Program-made: the position numbers and the translations under genes
Part shown: positions 61,825-64,000 of the stretch, one piece after another
Position numbering within the stretch: position 1 is the stretch's first letter
How the letters are laid out: each line of letters opens with the position of its first letter
The notes under the pieces: generated by a model
Told to the model about the DNA's origin: nothing
Databases searched by the model: none
Seen by the model: the letters and a program-made list of their open reading frames with translations, nothing else
Assembly: GCF_001424195.1 (NCBI RefSeq)
Contig: NZ_LMOO01000001.1
Span: 1,591,965 to 1,655,964 of the forward strand
From: Cellulomonas sp. Leaf334
GTDB lineage: Bacteria; Actinomycetota; Actinomycetes; Actinomycetales; Cellulomonadaceae
DNA length: 64,000 nucleotides
Reading direction: 5' to 3'

Positions 61825-64000
61825 TCAGCCGATCGAGCAGCTCACCGGTGTCGACGTGGTCGGTGCGGTGCCCGCGCCGTTCCAGCCGAACGCGGCGCTC
61901 GCACCCGCTCCGAGCGCGCCGTTCCAGGCCGCGTTCGAGACGGTCAGGGTGCTGCCGGACAGCCCGAACGTGCCGGACCAGCCCTGCACCGACCCGCTGC
62001 TGGGCAGGGTCAGCGAGGTCCTCCACGAGCTGATGGCGCTGGATCCGGCCGTGACCGTCACCGCGGCCGTGTAGCCGCCACCCCACGAGCTGACCTCGGT
62101 GATCCTGGCCGTGCACGCACCGGTCGACGGCGTCGACGTCGTCGGCGTCGGCGTGGCCGTGGAGGTCGGCGTGCTGGTCGGCGTCGACGTCGGTGTGGAC
62201 GTCGGCGTCGGCGTCGGCTCCGTGGTGGTGCCGCCGAAGGTGATCTTCAGTGTGCCGTCGGCGTAGAACGACCACCCGAGCACCCCGGCGTACGTGCTGC
62301 AGGCCGGGCTGTTCGAGCCGGACCACCACGCGTTGTTGCCCCTGTCGGTGCCGATGATGCGGTCGGTGGACCCGCTGGAGCAGGACACGTTCCCGCTGAA
62401 CACCGACGTGCCCCCGTCGAAGTTGAAGTTCCGCTCCGCGTTGCCGACGCTGACGTTGTTGGAGATGGTCATCGAGCCCGGGTTGCTGTTGAACGTGAAC
62501 CCGTGCTTGCCGTTGTCGACCGCGTAGCTGTTCTTCACGACGTGGTCGACCTTGATGTCCTCGCCACCGAGCTTGAACCCGTTGCGGTCGCCGGCGCCGG
62601 CCTGGCCACCGTTGCTGAGCGTGCCGTTCTCGTACGCCAGCGAGTGCTCGATGGTCACGGCCCCGATCGCCCCGGTGTCGGACTTGGTGTACAGGTCCCA
62701 GCCGTCGTCGATGTTGTTGTGCGCGACGGTGTCCCGGAACACGTTGCCCGGGCCGGACGTGAGCTTCGCGGCGAAGCCGTCCGCGTCCTCACCGTCGGAG
62801 TCGACGTTGTCGTGCGACTCGCTGCTCACGACGAGGTTGTTCGACGGCCAGTCGGACTGGGGCGTGTCGGAGGCCATGCGCGAGATCTGCAGGCCGGTGT
62901 CCCGGTTGTTCCGGGTCACGACCCGCTCGATGACGTTGTTGCTGCCACCGAGGGAGATCCCGTTGTCGCCGGCCTTCTGCACGACGATGCCGTACACGTG
63001 CCAGTAGTCGGCATTGAGGGACAGGCCCCGGTTGGTGGTCGCCTCGCTCTGGGCGGAGAAGTCCAGCACGGGGGTCTCCCCCGGGTACGCGGACAGCAGG
63101 GTGCGGTTGCCCGACGTGCCGTCGTTGCCCGGGGCGATGACGATCGTCTGCGACAGGCTGTAGGTGCCACCCCGCAGGAAGATCTCGCCACCGGAGGCGA
63201 CCCGGCTGATGGCCGAGGCCAGCGTCGTCGGGCTCGAGATGCTGCCGGCGGCGCTCGCACTGCCGGTGGGTGAGACGTACAGCGTGTCGGCACCCGGCTG
63301 CGGCTCACCCGTGGGGTCCGGCGTCTGCGTCGGGTCCGGCGTCTGCGTCGGGTCCGGCGTGGAGGTCGGGTCCGGTGTGGGGGTCGAGCCCGCGTACGTC
63401 TCGATCTCGGCGATCTGCGGTGTGCTGCTCGCGCTCGAGATCACCAGGCTGAGCTTCTTCAGGCTGGTCGACGAGAAGCTGACCGGACCGGCACCGCTGC
63501 CGGTCTTCAGGACGCTGCCGTTGTCCGCGTTGACCAGGCTCCAGGAGCCGAGCCGGCCGGTCGCGCCGGACGCCTCGACGATGACGGCCGACGAGACCGT
63601 CGTCGCCGACGACCACTTGACCGAGATCGTGCCGGTGGTGCCGCTCGGCGACCAGTAGGTGCTCGTCTTGCCGTCGACCACGTTGCCGTAGGAGGTACCG
63701 CTCGCCTTGCTCGAGCCGTCCGCGCCCGCTCCGATGCTGAGGTTGGTGCCGCTCGGCGCGGTCGATGTCGCGGTCGGGGTGGGGTTCGAGGTGGTGGACG
63801 TCGGGTTGGGGGTCGTCGGGTTCGCCGTCGTCGGGTTCGACGTCGGTGTCGTGGGCGTGCAGGACCCGTCGGAGACCTTCAGGCCGGTGTTGGCGCCGGC
63901 GGTCTGGGCGACGACGTTGGGCACGCAGCTGGCACCGTCGAGGCTGTAGGAGTACGGGATGGACACCGACGTCGTGGACGTCACGTTCGGCCCGGCCGGG
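61825..64000 (-). CDS. Modular secreted pectate lyase (PL1 tail, carbohydrate-binding domain, PL9, CBM2), 5' end off window
   Basis: About 724 C-terminal residues are visible. In order: a tail resembling the end of PL1 pectate lyases (VSIPYSYSLDGASCVPNVV), a Thr/Pro/Asn linker, a beta-sandwich module (GADGSSKASGTSYGNVVDGK, TSTYWSPSG; F5/8-type C-like), a (TPDPTQ)-type linker, a PL9 parallel beta-helix with the acidic Ca-binding region SDGEDADGFAAKL and NNIDDGWDLYTK, a (TSTP)n linker, and a C-terminal CBM2 (ACTARITEVSSWGGGYTAAV ... VSCSIG). PL9 enzymes cleave polygalacturonate by beta-elimination. The start and signal peptide lie beyond the edge. Confidence 0.88.
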   Translation of the reverse strand, partial: PAGPNVTSTTSVSIPYSYSLDGASCVPNVVAQTAGANTGLKVSDGSCTPTTPTSNPTTANPTTPNPTSTTSNPTPTATSTAPSGTNLSIGAGADGSSKASGTSYGNVVDGKTSTYWSPSGTTGTISVKWSSATTVSSAVIVEASGATGRLGSWSLVNADNGSVLKTGSGAGPVSFSSTSLKKLSLVISSASSTPQIAEIETYAGSTPTPDPTSTPDPTQTPDPTQTPDPTGEPQPGADTLYVSPTGSASAAGSISSPTTLASAISRVASGGEIFLRGGTYSLSQTIVIAPGNDGTSGNRTLLSAYPGETPVLDFSAQSEATTNRGLSLNADYWHVYGIVVQKAGDNGISLGGSNNVIERVVTRNNRDTGLQISRMASDTPQSDWPSNNLVVSSESHDNVDSDGEDADGFAAKLTSGPGNVFRDTVAHNNIDDGWDLYTKSDTGAIGAVTIEHSLAYENGTLSNGGQAGAGDRNGFKLGGEDIKVDHVVKNSYAVDNGKHGFTFNSNPGSMTISNNVSVGNAERNFNFDGGTSVFSGNVSCSSGSTDRIIGTDRGNNAWWSGSNSPACSTYAGVLGWSFYADGTLKITFGGTTTEPTPTPTSTPTSTPTSTPTSTATPTPTTSTPSTGACTARITEVSSWGGGYTAAVTVTAGSSAISSWRTSLTLPSSGSVQGWSGTFGLSGSTLTVSNAAWNGALGAGASAAFGWNGAGTAPTTSTPVSCSIG
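63294..63385 (-). repeat. 18-bp tandem repeats coding the DPTxTP linker
   Basis: Four near-identical copies of an 18-bp unit (GGGTCCGGCGTCTGCGTC on the plus strand) encode Thr-Pro-Asp-Pro-Thr linker repeats between the beta-sandwich module and the PL9 domain. Such repeats can change number in frame. Confidence 0.75.

Noticed and set aside
63294..63385. 18-bp repeats near the right edge, considered as a CRISPR or minisatellite element
   Set aside because: They lie in frame in the linker of the pectate lyase and have no spacers.

Overview
The window is very GC-rich, third codon positions are almost all G or C, and genes are packed with ATGA or GTGA start/stop overlaps. Mycothiol synthase (MshD), the MutT1-type Nudix-phosphatase fusion, the actinobacterial helicase/Tad-pilus cluster and TIGR03086/DUF4244-type families place it in Actinobacteria. 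Secreted polysaccharidases with Thr-Pro linkers and CBM2 domains suggest a Cellulomonas-like plant-biomass degrader. The genus is an inference.

Layout. 1-2,000: a class I methyltransferase cut by the left edge and an endonuclease/exonuclease/phosphatase protein. 2,100-12,560: a divergent carbohydrate locus. On the minus strand are a 2-hydroxyacid dehydrogenase, a DUF2264 protein, a substrate-binding lipoprotein, two ABC permeases, a DUF624 protein and a ThuA-like protein. On the plus strand are a heparinase II/III-like protein and a regulator with a DeoR-type DNA-binding domain and a LacI-type sensor. The content suggests import and breakdown of an acidic (uronate-containing) oligosaccharide. 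12,586-14,877: proton-pumping pyrophosphatase. 15,000-23,950: three paralogous ECF sigma/membrane-protein pairs, a STAS-domain protein and the pxpA/B/C 5-oxoprolinase genes, which are split by the third sigma pair; then a TetR/MFS pair sharing a perfect 18-bp inverted-repeat operator.

25,495-35,314: the conserved actinobacterial helicase/secretion neighbourhood (DUF1998 helicase, two TadE-like proteins, DUF4244 pilin, TadC, TadB, TadA, CpaE-like, HAD phosphatase), with a PCD/VOC-like gene inserted on the opposite strand. 35,581-37,831: degenerate Fic-like protein and malic enzyme. 37,828-45,413: IclR regulator and a tightly coupled histidine-utilisation operon hutH-hutU-M20 amidohydrolase-hutF-hutI. 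45,410-53,897: old yellow enzyme, formate/nitrite transporter, peptidoglycan-binding exoprotein, Pro/Thr-rich membrane protein, acetyl-CoA synthetase, EamA-like transporter and DUF2156 membrane protein. 54,150-55,583: secreted GH5-CBM2 enzyme, probably a mannanase. 55,654-61,774: DinB-like protein, flavoprotein monooxygenase, mshD-ppk-mutT1. The right edge holds a modular pectate lyase (PL9 plus an apparent PL1 tail, with CBM2) cut by the window end.

The most notable system is the set of three sigma/membrane-protein modules. All three carry the same promoter architecture (CCAAC, 17 bp, CGTC) just upstream. The partner proteins share a short basic cytoplasmic N-terminus, one membrane segment and one or two extracytoplasmic domains, each with two cysteines followed by an LPxGTY-like motif. 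I saw no tRNA, rRNA, CRISPR array, transposase or phage gene.
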